Shown piece after piece: positions 25,101 through 32,217 of a stretch of DNA of 39,008 nt. The position numbers and the translations under genes are program-made. Source of the DNA: Streptomyces spiralis. GTDB lineage: Bacteria; Actinomycetota; Actinomycetes; Streptomycetales; Streptomycetaceae. How positions within the stretch are numbered: the stretch's first letter is position 1; the number at the start of each line of letters is the position of its first letter. Location: assembly GCF_014654675.1 (NCBI RefSeq), contig NZ_BNBC01000067.1:1-39008 (forward strand), in the 5' to 3' direction. The notes beneath the pieces were generated by a model. That model did not search any database and was not told the DNA's origin. It saw only the letters and a program-made list of their open reading frames with translations.

Positions 25101-25919
25101 ATGAGCGACAGCATCGAGGGCCGCCCGCCGCCCGAGCGGGCGGGGTTCCCGCATCAGTCGCCGTCCCCGGTTCAGTCGGTGGACCGGGCGGCGGGCATTC
25201 TCGAGTTCCTGGGACGTCAGGAAGAGGCGGGCGTCACGGAGATCGCCGCCGAACTCGGCGTCCACAAGTCGACGGCGTCCCGGCTCGCCACCGCCCTGGA
25301 ACTGCGCGGGCTCATCGAGCAGACGGAGGAGCGCGGCAAGTACCGCCTCGGGCTGGGCCTGATCCGCCTGGCCGGCGCCGCCTCCGTCCGGCTGGACCTC
25401 TCCCGGCAGAGCCGCCCGGTCTGCGAACGACTGGCGGCACGCGTCGCGGAGACCATCAACCTGGCCATCCTGGACCGGGACGCCGCGATCAACATCGACC
25501 AGGTGCTCGGCCCCTCGGCCATCACCACCCACAACTGGCTGGGCCGGCGTACACCGCTGCATGCCACCTCCAGCGGCAAGGTGCTGCTGGCACATCTGCC
25601 GGAGCCGGAGCGCGAAAGGCGCCTCGCGGCGCCCATGGAACGCTACACGCCGCACACCGTCACCGACCCCTGCACTCTCCGGGCGCAGCTGACGAGCATC
25701 CGCGCGGCCGGCTGCGCCTACAGCGTGGAGGAGCTCGAGAAGGGCCTGAACGCGGTGGCCGCGCCGGTCGTCACCTTCAACGGGCAGGTGGTGGCCGCGC
25801 TCAGCGCTTCGGGGCCGTCCTTCCGCCTGTCCGTGCAGCGGCTCCGGGAGGTGGCCGCCCTGGTGCGGACCGCGGCCCAGGAAATCTCCGGCCGGCTCGG
25901 CCATCTCGGCCGCCCCTGA
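25101..25919 (+). CDS. IclR-family transcriptional regulator 1
   Basis: A 272-residue IclR protein. The winged helix-turn-helix is at about residues 25-85, with VQSVDRAAGILEFL, VTEIAAELGVHKSTASRLA as recognition region, and ERGKYRLGLGLIRLAG as the wing. The C-terminal effector domain has TPLHATSSGKVLLAHLP and the closing GQVVAALSASGPSFRL. It is 45-50 percent similar by eye to the second IclR at 27.05 kb. It follows the cupin with a 5-nt gap. With its paralogue it is the best candidate to bind the repeated element in the island; which of the two does so, and whether it activates or represses, cannot be told. The effector is probably a methylated glycine or a C1 product. Confidence 0.92.
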   Translation: MSDSIEGRPPPERAGFPHQSPSPVQSVDRAAGILEFLGRQEEAGVTEIAAELGVHKSTASRLATALELRGLIEQTEERGKYRLGLGLIRLAGAASVRLDLSRQSRPVCERLAARVAETINLAILDRDAAINIDQVLGPSAITTHNWLGRRTPLHATSSGKVLLAHLPEPERERRLAAPMERYTPHTVTDPCTLRAQLTSIRAAGCAYSVEELEKGLNAVAAPVVTFNGQVVAALSASGPSFRLSVQRLREVAALVRTAAQEISGRLGHLGRP

Positions 25920-25927
25920 GGCGAGTT

Positions 25928-25944
25928 GTTGCACATAGCGCATC
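25928..25944 (+). promoter_or_regulatory. Predicted IclR-type operator D1
   Basis: GTTGCACATAGCGCATC begins nine bases past the stop of iclR 1 and closely matches the element at 13254-13270. A right-hand half-site ending GCAGAAC at 25963 gives the same 36-nt span seen elsewhere. Confidence 0.55.
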
Positions 25945-25999
25945 TTCTTGCACCAAGCAGAACGTACCCCTTGACCCGGCACCGTCCGCACCGGACCAT

Positions 26000-26038
26000 G
26001 TTGCGTATCACTCTCACTGTTGCGTACTGCGCATTAAC
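26000..26038 (+). promoter_or_regulatory. Predicted tandem IclR-type operator D2 upstream of purU
   Basis: Two direct copies lie back to back: GTTGCGTATCACTCTCA (26000) and GTTGCGTACTGCGCATT (26019). They end 10 nt before the purU start and flank its ribosome site, so binding would block initiation or the promoter. Confidence 0.6.
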
Positions 26039-26048
26039 GGAGGATGTC

Positions 26049-26921
26049 ATGTCCCCTCGCCCGCAGCCCGGCCGCGAGTTCGTCCTCACCCTCTCGTGCC
26101 CCGATCGGGCCGGCCTCGTCCACGCCGTCACCAGCTTTCTCGTGAGCCATTCAGGCAACATCCTCGAGAGCCAGCAGTTCGACGACCGCCGGCAGGAGCG
26201 CTTCTTCATGCGGGTGCACTTCGAGGTCACCCACCCGGCGACGTCCCTGGAGCAGCTGCGCACCGACTTCGGCCCGGTCGCCGAGACGTACCGGATCACC
26301 TGGCAGCTGCACGACGTCACCACCCCGACCCGCGCCCTGATCATGGTGTCGAAGTTCGGCCACTGCCTGAACGACCTCCTCTTCCGCCAGTCCACGGGCT
26401 CGCTCAACATCGAGATCCCGGCGATCGTCTCCAACCACCGCGACTTCGAGCCGCTGGCCCGGAACTACGGCATCCCCTTCCACCACGTCCCGGTGACCCA
26501 GGAGACCAAGGCCGAGGCGGAGGCCCGGCTGCTGGAGCTCGTGGCCGAGCTCGACATCGACCTGGTGGTGCTCGCCCGCTACATGCAGATCCTCTCCGAC
26601 GACCTGTGCAAGCGGCTCGACGGCCGGGCCATCAACATCCACCACTCGTTCCTGCCGAGCTTCAAGGGAGCCCGGCCGTACGAGCAGGCACACCGGCGCG
26701 GCGTGAAGCTCGTCGGGGCGACGGCGCACTACGTCACGCCCGACCTCGACGAGGGCCCGATCATCGAGCAGGACGTCGTGCGCGTGGACCACTCCCACAC
26801 GCCGGACGAGCTGGTCACCATGGGCCGCGACGTCGAGGCCCGGGTCCTCGCGCGCGCCGTGCAGTGGCACAGCGAGAGCCGTGTGCTGGCCAACGGCAAC
26901 TGCACGGTCGTCTTCCGCTGA
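26049..26921 (+). CDS. purU: Formyltetrahydrofolate deformylase
   Basis: A 290-residue PurU that hydrolyses 10-formyltetrahydrofolate to formate and tetrahydrofolate. An N-terminal ACT domain (about residues 8-85, starting FVLTLSCPDRAGLVHAV) precedes the formyltransferase-like domain with VSKFGHCLNDLL, the catalytic INIHHSFLPSFKGARPY and ATAHYVTPDLDEGPIIEQD. GGAGG lies five to eight bases before the ATG. In this setting it would return tetrahydrofolate for new methyl acceptance when the C1 pool is full. The upstream region carries two copies of the shared operator, so the gene appears to be part of the regulon rather than a purine gene. A hairpin follows it. Confidence 0.95.
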   Translation: MSPRPQPGREFVLTLSCPDRAGLVHAVTSFLVSHSGNILESQQFDDRRQERFFMRVHFEVTHPATSLEQLRTDFGPVAETYRITWQLHDVTTPTRALIMVSKFGHCLNDLLFRQSTGSLNIEIPAIVSNHRDFEPLARNYGIPFHHVPVTQETKAEAEARLLELVAELDIDLVVLARYMQILSDDLCKRLDGRAINIHHSFLPSFKGARPYEQAHRRGVKLVGATAHYVTPDLDEGPIIEQDVVRVDHSHTPDELVTMGRDVEARVLARAVQWHSESRVLANGNCTVVFR

Positions 26922-26952
26922 TCCCACCGGTTCACGGCCCGCCGAACCGCCG

Positions 26953-26983
26953 ACGACGGCTCCCCTGCCGGAGGAGCCGTCGT
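26953..26983 (+). terminator. Hairpin terminator after purU
   Basis: Perfect 11-bp arms (ACGACGGCTCC at 26953-26963 and its complement at 26973-26983) with a 9-nt loop lie 31 nt past the purU stop and are followed by a short A/T-richer run. Confidence 0.8.
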
Positions 26984-27037
26984 ATAACCTCCCTCCTGAC
27001 TTTCCCTCCGCAACCCATGGGGCACACGGGCCGACAT

Positions 27038-27062
27038 TGCCTATAGTTGCGCCATGAGCAAC
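27038..27062 (+). promoter_or_regulatory. Predicted operator E and -10 element overlapping the start of iclR 2
   Basis: TTGCCTATAGTTGCGCCATGAGCAA spans the ATG (27054) and carries GTTGCGCCATGAGCAAC. It also contains a TATAGT hexamer (27042-27047) six bases before the ATG and no ribosome site, which suggests a leaderless transcript whose start is covered by the operator. Self-repression would fit. Confidence 0.45.
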
Positions 27063-27851
27063 TACGTCGCAGATGGCGAAACAACCGCTCCGGCGGTGAA
27101 CGGGGTGCAGTCCGTCGACCGAGCCGTCAGCGTGCTGGAGATCCTCGCCCAGCGCGGGGAGGCGGGCGTCAGCGAGGTCGCCGCCGAGATCGACGTCCAC
27201 AAGTCGACCGCGTTCCGCCTGCTCGGGGCGCTGGAGGCGCGCGGACTGGTCGAGCAGGCCACCGAGCGCGGCAAGTACCGGCTCGGCTTCGGCATCGTGC
27301 GTCTGGCCGGCGCGGTCACGGGCCGCCTCGACATCACCCAGCAGGGTCGGGAGGTGTGCGAGCGGCTCAGCGAGGAGATCGGCGAGACCGTCAACATCGC
27401 CGTCCTGCAGGAGCACTACGCGGTCAACCTCTACCAGGTGCGCGGCCCGGGCGCCGTCGGCACCCACAACTGGGTCGGACAGCTCACCCCGGTGCACGCC
27501 ACGTCCAGCGGCAAGATCCTGCTCGCGCACCTGCGGGCGGAGGAGCGCGACGAGGTGCTCGCGGCCTCCGGGCTGCAGAAGCACACCCCGCACACTCTGA
27601 CCTCCCGGAGGAAGCTGGAGAAGGACCTGGCCGAGGCGCGGGAACGCGGGTACGCGGTGACACTGGAGGAGCTGGAGATCGGGCTGCACGCCATGGCGGC
27701 CCCGATCCGCTCCCACCACGGCGAGGTCGTCGCCGCCCTCAGCTCCTCCGGCCCCGCGTACCGCTTCACCGAGGAGCGCATCCACGAGCTGGCACCCCTG
27801 CTGATCAAGGGTGCACAGGAGATCAGCCACAGGATGGGGTACGCGGGCTGA
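27054..27851 (+). CDS. IclR-family transcriptional regulator 2
   Basis: A 265-residue IclR protein with the DNA-binding domain at about residues 17-80 (VQSVDRAVSVLEIL, VSEVAAEIDVHKSTAFRLL, ERGKYRLGFGIVRLAG) and an effector domain with TPVHATSSGKILLAHL and GEVVAALSSSGPAYRF. It is a paralogue of the regulator at 25.1 kb; the recognition helices differ mainly at one position (Phe against Ser after HKSTA), so they may read the same site. The ATG has no Shine-Dalgarno sequence, and a TATAGT box sits directly upstream, so leaderless translation is likely. It converges on folP. Confidence 0.92.
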   Translation: MSNYVADGETTAPAVNGVQSVDRAVSVLEILAQRGEAGVSEVAAEIDVHKSTAFRLLGALEARGLVEQATERGKYRLGFGIVRLAGAVTGRLDITQQGREVCERLSEEIGETVNIAVLQEHYAVNLYQVRGPGAVGTHNWVGQLTPVHATSSGKILLAHLRAEERDEVLAASGLQKHTPHTLTSRRKLEKDLAEARERGYAVTLEELEIGLHAMAAPIRSHHGEVVAALSSSGPAYRFTEERIHELAPLLIKGAQEISHRMGYAG

Positions 27852-27886
27852 GTGCCCTCAGCGGCGTTACGCGTACGGCGGGCACT
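27851..27886. terminator. Possible shared terminator between iclR 2 and folP
   Basis: AGTGCCC (27851-27857) and GGGCACT (27880-27886) can pair around a 22-nt loop that itself holds short inverted bases. It lies between two convergent genes, where a terminator is expected, but the stem is short. Confidence 0.35.
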
Positions 27887-27895
27887 GCCCTCGGC

Positions 27896-28801
27896 TCAGG
27901 GGGCCGGCGCCGCCTCGGCACCCCAGCGGGCGGTCACCCGTACCGCGTCGAGGGTCGAGGCCACGTCGTGCACGCGCAGGCACCACGCGCCCTGCGCCGC
28001 GGCGAGGACGGACACGGCGGTGGTGGCGGCGTCCCGCAACGGCGCCGGGCGCGGCTGTCCCGTCGTCGGGTCGGCCAGCACCTGGCCGAGGAACGACTTG
28101 CGGGACGCACCCACGAGCACCGGATGGCCCAGCGCACGGACCTCCCCCAGCCGGGCCAGCAGTTGCCAGTTGTGCTCGGCCTCCTTGGCGAAGCCGAGCC
28201 CGGGATCGACGATCAGGCGGCCGGGCGGGATCCCTGCCTCCAGCGCGGCCCCGGTCCGCAGGCGCAGCTCGCCGACCACATCGGTGACGACATCACCGTA
28301 GACGGCGTTCGCCCGCATGCCGGCGGAGTGGCCGCGCCAGTGCATCAGTACGTACGGCATGTCCGCCCGGGCCATCAGCGGCAGCATCGCGGGGTCGGCG
28401 AGGCCGCCCGAGACGTCGTTGACCATCCGGGCGCCGGCGTCGAGAGCACGGGCGGCGACCTCGGCCCGCATGGTGTCGACGCTGACGAGGGCGCCCGCCG
28501 CGGCGAGTTCCCGGACGACGGGCAGCACGCGCCGCAACTCCTCCTCGGCCGACGGGCGCCCCGCGCCGGGCCGGGTCGACTCGCCACCCACGTCCACGAT
28601 GTCGGCCCCCTGCTCCAGCAGGGCGAGTCCGTGCGCGACGGCGGCCTCCGGGGCGAACGACCGCCCTCCGTCGGAGAACGAGTCCGGAGTGACGTTGACG
28701 ACGCCCATCACCAGTGCCCGACCGGGTCGTGGCAGCCCGTACGGATGAACGTCCGGGGTCCCGGGGTGTGTTGAGGCGGTGACGTGCAGGGTGGCGGTCA
28801 C
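27896..28801 (-). CDS. folP: Dihydropteroate synthase
   Basis: A 301-residue DHPS, joining p-aminobenzoate to the pterin pyrophosphate in folate synthesis. Signature segments are VMGVVNVTPDSFSDGG, GADIVDVGGESTRPGA, MVNDVSGG, DPGLGFAKEAEHNW and VLVGASRKSFLG. The GTG start overlaps the reductase stop by GTGA, so translation is coupled to the ferredoxin-reductase gene, an unusual partner. The N-terminal 25 residues are not conserved. Whether this is the genome's only DHPS or a second, cluster-dedicated copy is not visible here; the usual Streptomyces folP lies with folK/folB genes, which are absent, so a second copy is likely. Confidence 0.93.
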   Translation of the reverse strand: MTATLHVTASTHPGTPDVHPYGLPRPGRALVMGVVNVTPDSFSDGGRSFAPEAAVAHGLALLEQGADIVDVGGESTRPGAGRPSAEEELRRVLPVVRELAAAGALVSVDTMRAEVAARALDAGARMVNDVSGGLADPAMLPLMARADMPYVLMHWRGHSAGMRANAVYGDVVTDVVGELRLRTGAALEAGIPPGRLIVDPGLGFAKEAEHNWQLLARLGEVRALGHPVLVGASRKSFLGQVLADPTTGQPRPAPLRDAATTAVSVLAAAQGAWCLRVHDVASTLDAVRVTARWGAEAAPAP

Positions 28802-29982
28802 CGGGATCCCGCCCTTTGCACCGCGTCCGCGGCCAGCTGCCGGCGCCACCGCATGAACGGCCGGGTCCGGTTCACGCCGAGCACGGCGACCGGGCGGTCC
28901 GCCTGCCGGTAGACGGCGAGGAAGCTGCGGTCGTCCGCCGCGCCCTCCTCGAGGGTGACGCGGTCGGCTCCGGCCGCGTATCCGGCGAACTGGATGCGCA
29001 CGCCGTACTGGTCGGACCAGAAGTACGGCGGACGAGGCGGCTCGGGCGTCACCGCGCCGCCGGAGAGCAGTGCGGTCACGGCGGCCGTGGGCCGCTCCCG
29101 CGCCCCGGTCCAGTGCTCGACGCGGCGGTGCGCGCCGACCGCAGGGTCGTACCAGGCCGCGCAGTCGCCGACGGCGACGACACCGGGGATGTTCGTGGCT
29201 CCGGCGGCGTCACAGCGCACTCCGTTCTCCAGCGCCACGCCCGAGCCCTCGAGCCACTCGACGCAAGGGCGGGCACCCACCCCTACGACCACGGTGTCGG
29301 CCGGGAGGCTGCGGCCGTCCGCCAGCAGGACCGCCGTCACTTTGCCCTGACGGCCGGTGAGCGCCTCCACGCCGACACCGCACAGCAGCCGCACGCCGTG
29401 GTCGGCGTGCAGGGCGGAGACCAGCTCGCCCATGGCGGTGCCCAGCGGACCGGCCAGCGGGGTCGGCGCCGCCTCGACGACGGTGACCTCGAGCCCGAGG
29501 GCGTGGGCGGTCGAGGCGACCTCGGCACCGATGAACCCGCCGCCGATGACCACGAGCCGGCCGCCGCGCGCCAGGTCGGCCCGCAGGGCGCGGGCGTCGT
29601 CGAGCGTACGCAGCACGTGGACGCCGTCCAGCCCGTGCCCTCCCCCGAGGGTGCGGGCGGCCGCTCCGGTGGCCACCACGAACCCGTCGGCACGGACCGT
29701 ACGGCCGTCCGCGAGCCGAACCGCGCGCTCGGTGCGGTCGAGCCCGACGGCACGGGCGCCCAGCAGCCACTCCGCGCCCAGTTCCTCGCCGTCCGCTTCG
29801 AGCAGCAGCTCGGACTCCGCCGTCCGGCCGGAGAGGAACTCCTTGGACAGCGGCGGCCGGTCGTAGGGACGGTGGGTCTCGTCGCCGATCACGACGAGCC
29901 GTCCGTCGAAGCCTTGGGCGCGCAGCGCGCGGGCGGCCGACCACCCGGCGAGCGAGGCGCCGACGACCGCCACGGTCCTCAC
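28798..29982 (-). CDS. NAD(P)H:ferredoxin reductase, FAD-dependent (operon III)
   Basis: A 394-residue paralogue of the reductase at 11.9-13.1 kb, with VVGASLAGWSAARALRAQGF for FAD, RPPLSKEFL, VVIGGGFIGAEVAS for NAD(P)H and IPGVVAVGDCAAW near the C-terminus. It starts with GTG overlapping the stop of the Rieske ferredoxin gene (GTGA) and ends overlapping the folP start (GTGA). The tight pair with a Rieske ferredoxin marks it as the reductase of a three-component oxygenase electron chain; the oxygenase is most likely the one at 16.2-17.4 kb, since none is adjacent. Confidence 0.9.
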   Translation of the reverse strand: MRTVAVVGASLAGWSAARALRAQGFDGRLVVIGDETHRPYDRPPLSKEFLSGRTAESELLLEADGEELGAEWLLGARAVGLDRTERAVRLADGRTVRADGFVVATGAAARTLGGGHGLDGVHVLRTLDDARALRADLARGGRLVVIGGGFIGAEVASTAHALGLEVTVVEAAPTPLAGPLGTAMGELVSALHADHGVRLLCGVGVEALTGRQGKVTAVLLADGRSLPADTVVVGVGARPCVEWLEGSGVALENGVRCDAAGATNIPGVVAVGDCAAWYDPAVGAHRRVEHWTGARERPTAAVTALLSGGAVTPEPPRPPYFWSDQYGVRIQFAGYAAGADRVTLEEGAADDRSFLAVYRQADRPVAVLGVNRTRPFMRWRRQLAADAVQRAGSR

Positions 29983-30356
29983 GTGCCGGCTCCGGCGACC
30001 GGGACACCGCCGAGCCGGGCGGCGACGCAGGAGGGCGGAAGGTTCGGCGGGGCCGCGGAGAGCTTGACGTAGATCATGCCGTCCTCGACGACGACCTCGT
30101 GGGTCCGCACGGGGAGCCGGGCCGGGGGCGCGTCCACGCCGCCGGTGCGCAGGTCGAACTTCGAAGCGTGCAGGGGGCATTCCACCTCGCACCCCTCCAG
30201 CCAGCCGTCGGCCAGCGAGGCGTCCTGGTGGGTGCAGGTGTCGTCGATCGCGTAGACCTCGCCGTCCTCGGTGTGGAACACGGCGACGGGCGGGTCGTTC
30301 TCGAGCCGGAACGCCTCGCCTCGTGGCAGATCGGCGAGAGGGCACACGGGAATCAT
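29979..30356 (-). CDS. Rieske [2Fe-2S] ferredoxin
   Basis: A 125-residue soluble Rieske ferredoxin like those of the phenylpropionate/biphenyl dioxygenase systems. The cluster ligands are in CTHQDASLADGW and CPLHASKFDLRTG, giving Cys-x-His and Cys-x-x-His. It begins MIPVCPLADLPRGEAFRLEN and carries a short Pro/Ala-rich tail. The ATG at 30356 lies eight bases from GAGG; a GTG three codons upstream lies inside that ribosome site and is less likely. It heads operon III and carries electrons from the reductase to an oxygenase. Its promoter region contains a predicted IclR operator. Confidence 0.92.
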   Translation of the reverse strand: MIPVCPLADLPRGEAFRLENDPPVAVFHTEDGEVYAIDDTCTHQDASLADGWLEGCEVECPLHASKFDLRTGGVDAPPARLPVRTHEVVVEDGMIYVKLSAAPPNLPPSCVAARLGGVPVAGAGT

Positions 30357-30368
30357 GAGGACCACCTC

Positions 30369-30404
30369 GGTGCGTATTACGAAACTTAATGCACTTAGCG
30401 CAAC
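30369..30404 (-). promoter_or_regulatory. Predicted IclR-type operator F upstream of the Rieske ferredoxin
   Basis: GGTGCG at the left and CGCAAC at the right span 36 nt. On the minus strand the right half reads GTTGCGCTAAGTGCATT. The inner edge reaches to 13 nt before the ferredoxin ATG, overlapping its ribosome site. Confidence 0.6.
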
Positions 30405-30432
30405 GTCAGTCTGAGGTCGGCCCCCACCGTTG

Positions 30433-31479
30433 TCAAGAAGTCGCCTGGGCGTTCAAGGGAGTTCGTCCCCCCGCCGCCACCGCGAGCAGCCGGGACGCCT
30501 TCAGCTCGGTCTCCCGCCACTCCCCCTCGGGGTCGGAACCCCAGGTGATCCCGGCGCCGGTACCGAAGCGCAGCATCCCGGCCTCCCGGTCGATCCAGAA
30601 GGTGCGGATGCCGACGGCCAGCTCCCCCACGCCCCGGTCGGCGTCCACCCAGCCGATGCCACCGCAGTACGGCCCGCGCGGGACCGTCTCCAGCTCCTCG
30701 ATGATCCGCAGGGCGCTCGACTTCGGCGCGCCGGTGACCGAGCCGGGCGGGAAGGCGGCGGCGAGCAGCTCCGGCCAGCCGGCCCCGTCGCACAGCTCGC
30801 CGCGGACCTGGGAGACCAGGTGGACCAACCCCGGGTGCTTCTCGACGGCACACAGGTCGGAGACGGTCACGCTGCCGGTGGCGCAGACCCGCCCCATGTC
30901 GTTGCGGACCAGGTCCACGATCATCACGTTCTCGGCGTAGTCCTTCTCCAGAAGGTCCGCCTCCGTGCGCCCGGTCCCCTTGATCGGTCCCGACTCCACG
31001 ACACGCCCGTCCCGGCGCAGGAACAGCTCCGGCGAGGCGGTGGCGATCTCCACGCCGTGCTCCGGCAGCCGGAACGTCCCCGCGTACGGCGCCGGGTTGC
31101 CCCGGGCCAGCAGCGCGGTCAGGGCGTCCACGTCGGTGTCCGGGGCGACCGGCGCGGACAGCACCCGGCAGAGGTTCACCTGGTAGACCTCGCCGGCCGC
31201 GATGTACTCGCGGATGCGCCGGACCCCCGCGGTGTACGCGACCCGGTCCAGGGAGGACGTCCAGTCCCCCACCGCCGGTCCGCGCCGGCCGCCCGGCACC
31301 GGGGCGGGCACCGGCTCCTCGCGGACGTCCGCGAAACGGGCGCAGGTGAGCCGCCCCTCGAAATCGGCGCAGACCGCCCAGAAACCCGTGGAGTCCAACG
31401 CGGCCGGATCGCTCGTCACGTCGAGGAGGCCGGTGGCGACAAGGTCTCCGAAGCGGGCCAGGGGGGCGAGGTCGCGCAC
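30433..31479 (-). CDS. pabB: Aminodeoxychorismate synthase component I
   Basis: A 348-residue chorismate-utilising enzyme that makes 4-amino-4-deoxychorismate, the precursor of p-aminobenzoate. The core motifs are GEVYQVNLCRVL, ASPELFLRRDG, ESGPIKGTGRTEADL, VDLVRNDMGRVC and FPPGSVTGAPK. The lysine in PIKGT favours PabB over anthranilate synthase, which has PIAGT. I chose the GTG of VRDLAPLARFG at 31479, with AGAAAGG upstream; start is uncertain. The protein lacks the N-terminal extension of large PabB forms. No pabA or pabC is visible. It lies between the sox operon terminator and the ferredoxin operon, pairing with folP to supply folate. Confidence 0.88.
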   Translation of the reverse strand: MRDLAPLARFGDLVATGLLDVTSDPAALDSTGFWAVCADFEGRLTCARFADVREEPVPAPVPGGRRGPAVGDWTSSLDRVAYTAGVRRIREYIAAGEVYQVNLCRVLSAPVAPDTDVDALTALLARGNPAPYAGTFRLPEHGVEIATASPELFLRRDGRVVESGPIKGTGRTEADLLEKDYAENVMIVDLVRNDMGRVCATGSVTVSDLCAVEKHPGLVHLVSQVRGELCDGAGWPELLAAAFPPGSVTGAPKSSALRIIEELETVPRGPYCGGIGWVDADRGVGELAVGIRTFWIDREAGMLRFGTGAGITWGSDPEGEWRETELKASRLLAVAAGGRTPLNAQATS

Positions 31480-31543
31480 GGCTGCGGGCCTTTCTCGTAC
31501 TCGTTCTTCGGGCAGGCGGTCGGCCCCCGGAGCGGAAATGGAA

Positions 31544-31586
31544 CGGCGGTGCCGGGCCGACCGTCCGCGTCGGCCCGGCACCGCCG
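31544..31586. terminator. Strong hairpin after soxG
   Basis: Perfect 17-bp arms (CGGCGGTGCCGGGCCGA at 31544-31560 and its complement at 31570-31586) enclose a 9-nt loop, 28 nt past the soxG stop. It should end the sox operon before pabB. Confidence 0.85.
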
Positions 31587-31614
31587 GGTCATCTCTGCCG
31601 CCCTGCCGGGCCGC

Positions 31615-32217
31615 TCACCGGTATTCGACGGCCGCGTCCAGCAGCCAGTCCGCCAGATAGCCGGCGAAGGAGGAGCGCACCAGCACCCAGAAGCCGGCCC
31701 TCGGCTCGTCGCGGGCCACCAGGACCACCTGGGTGCGGGCCAGCGTCGTCTGCGCACTGCGGCCGGGGCCGAAGGCACGCGGGTGCAGGTCCAGCGAGCA
31801 GCCGTGGGCCAGCAGGTCACGGGCGCGGGGGCCGGCGACCAGGAGGGTGGTGCGCTGGGCGGAGACATCGGTGACGGAGACCGGTTCGTCTCCGGCGGCC
31901 GAGCGGATCCTGCCCTCCAGGTCCCCCTGAGTGCCGGGCCTGCCCACCACGAGCCATTCGTCGGGGCCGAGCCACACCGCGGTCACGTCTCCGGCGTGCA
32001 CGACGGTGTTGGCCTCCAGGGGCAGTTGGAGGCCCAGGGCCAGGCCCACGGCGTCCGCCGCCGGGCCCTTGGCGTCCAGGCGGACGTTCACCTGGGCCAG
32101 GAAGGGGAGTTCGGCCAGGCGGATCGCGCCCCGGGAGGAGCGCGTCACGGCGGCCAGGCGGTGGGCGGCGTCGGCCAGGGGGCTGCGCTGCCATGCGGTC
32201 AGGACGGTGTCAGCCAT
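31615..32217 (-). CDS. soxG: Heterotetrameric sarcosine oxidase, gamma subunit
   Basis: A 200-residue SoxG, the small GcvT-like subunit of heterotetrameric sarcosine oxidase. It has the family pattern SPLADAAHRLAAVT, VWLGPDEWLVVG, VTDVSAQRTTLLVAGPRAR and the C-terminal VLVRSSFAGYLADWLLDA. The ATG overlaps the end of the soxDA gene by 8 nt. It is the last gene of operon IV, followed by a strong hairpin. Confidence 0.92.
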   Translation of the reverse strand: MADTVLTAWQRSPLADAAHRLAAVTRSSRGAIRLAELPFLAQVNVRLDAKGPAADAVGLALGLQLPLEANTVVHAGDVTAVWLGPDEWLVVGRPGTQGDLEGRIRSAAGDEPVSVTDVSAQRTTLLVAGPRARDLLAHGCSLDLHPRAFGPGRSAQTTLARTQVVLVARDEPRAGFWVLVRSSFAGYLADWLLDAAVEYR

